64,000 nt of DNA from Prorocentrum cordatum (lineage: Eukaryota > Sar > Dinophyceae > Prorocentrales > Prorocentraceae), in NCBI GenBank assembly GCA_963575745.1, contig CAUYUJ010016349.1:554402-618401 (forward strand), in the 5' to 3' direction; not shown here. Position 1 is the stretch's first letter. The text below holds more notes on this DNA, generated by a model. It was not told the DNA's origin and did no database searches. It saw only the letters and a program-made list of their open reading frames with translations.

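Overview
The window is nuclear DNA of a dinoflagellate. The decisive mark is a 22-nt copy of the dinoflagellate trans-spliced leader (21291-21312, minus strand), which forms the exact 5' end of a degenerate LINE. The high GC, the GC-ended codons in the coding pieces, the very long introns, GT and one GC splice donor, and the load of microsatellites and short inverted-repeat elements agree with this. A large-intron, GC-rich species such as Prorocentrum is plausible, but I cannot fix the genus. No rRNA, tRNA, CRISPR, promoter, terminator or bacterial operon was recognised.

Almost none of the long open frames is a gene: they are trinucleotide and satellite arrays read as polypeptides. What looks real is a chain of short plus-strand coding segments from 12.55 kb to the right edge. 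Each is bounded by plausible splice sites, and 16 of 18 successive junctions can be joined with matching codon phase. I read these as about 19 exons of one gene more than 51 kb long, whose introns fill most of the window. The middle exons resemble the start of an endonuclease/exonuclease/phosphatase (EEP, CCR4/nocturnin-like) domain that lacks the usual catalytic Asn and Glu. The exons at 22.7-23.3 kb faintly recall a La-type motif. The last exon runs off the window.

Layout: 0-12.5 kb has dispersed elements, trinucleotide blocks, two minisatellites and a minus-strand protein remnant (5.9-7.7 kb). 12.5-15.1 kb holds the first recognised exons. 15.5-21.3 kb is the minus-strand LINE with 16-bp target duplications, inside an intron. 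22.7-23.3 kb has two exons, with an inverted-repeat element inserted exactly at a splice donor. 24-39 kb is a satellite block (90-, 76- and 62-bp arrays, a GTT-tailed module family, an 816-bp tandem duplication, an inverted repeat). 39-53 kb carries ten or more exons among inverted-repeat elements and GAC, GGA and CTC blocks. 53-56 kb is minisatellite. 58-64 kb carries the last five exons, tandem 388-bp and 363-bp repeats, and a GGA block flanked by a 5-bp duplication.

At least eight families of short inverted-repeat elements are present. Several copies sit directly on exon borders, and one may supply a splice donor. The window therefore reads as a snapshot of introns being built and enlarged by small mobile elements and repeat expansion.
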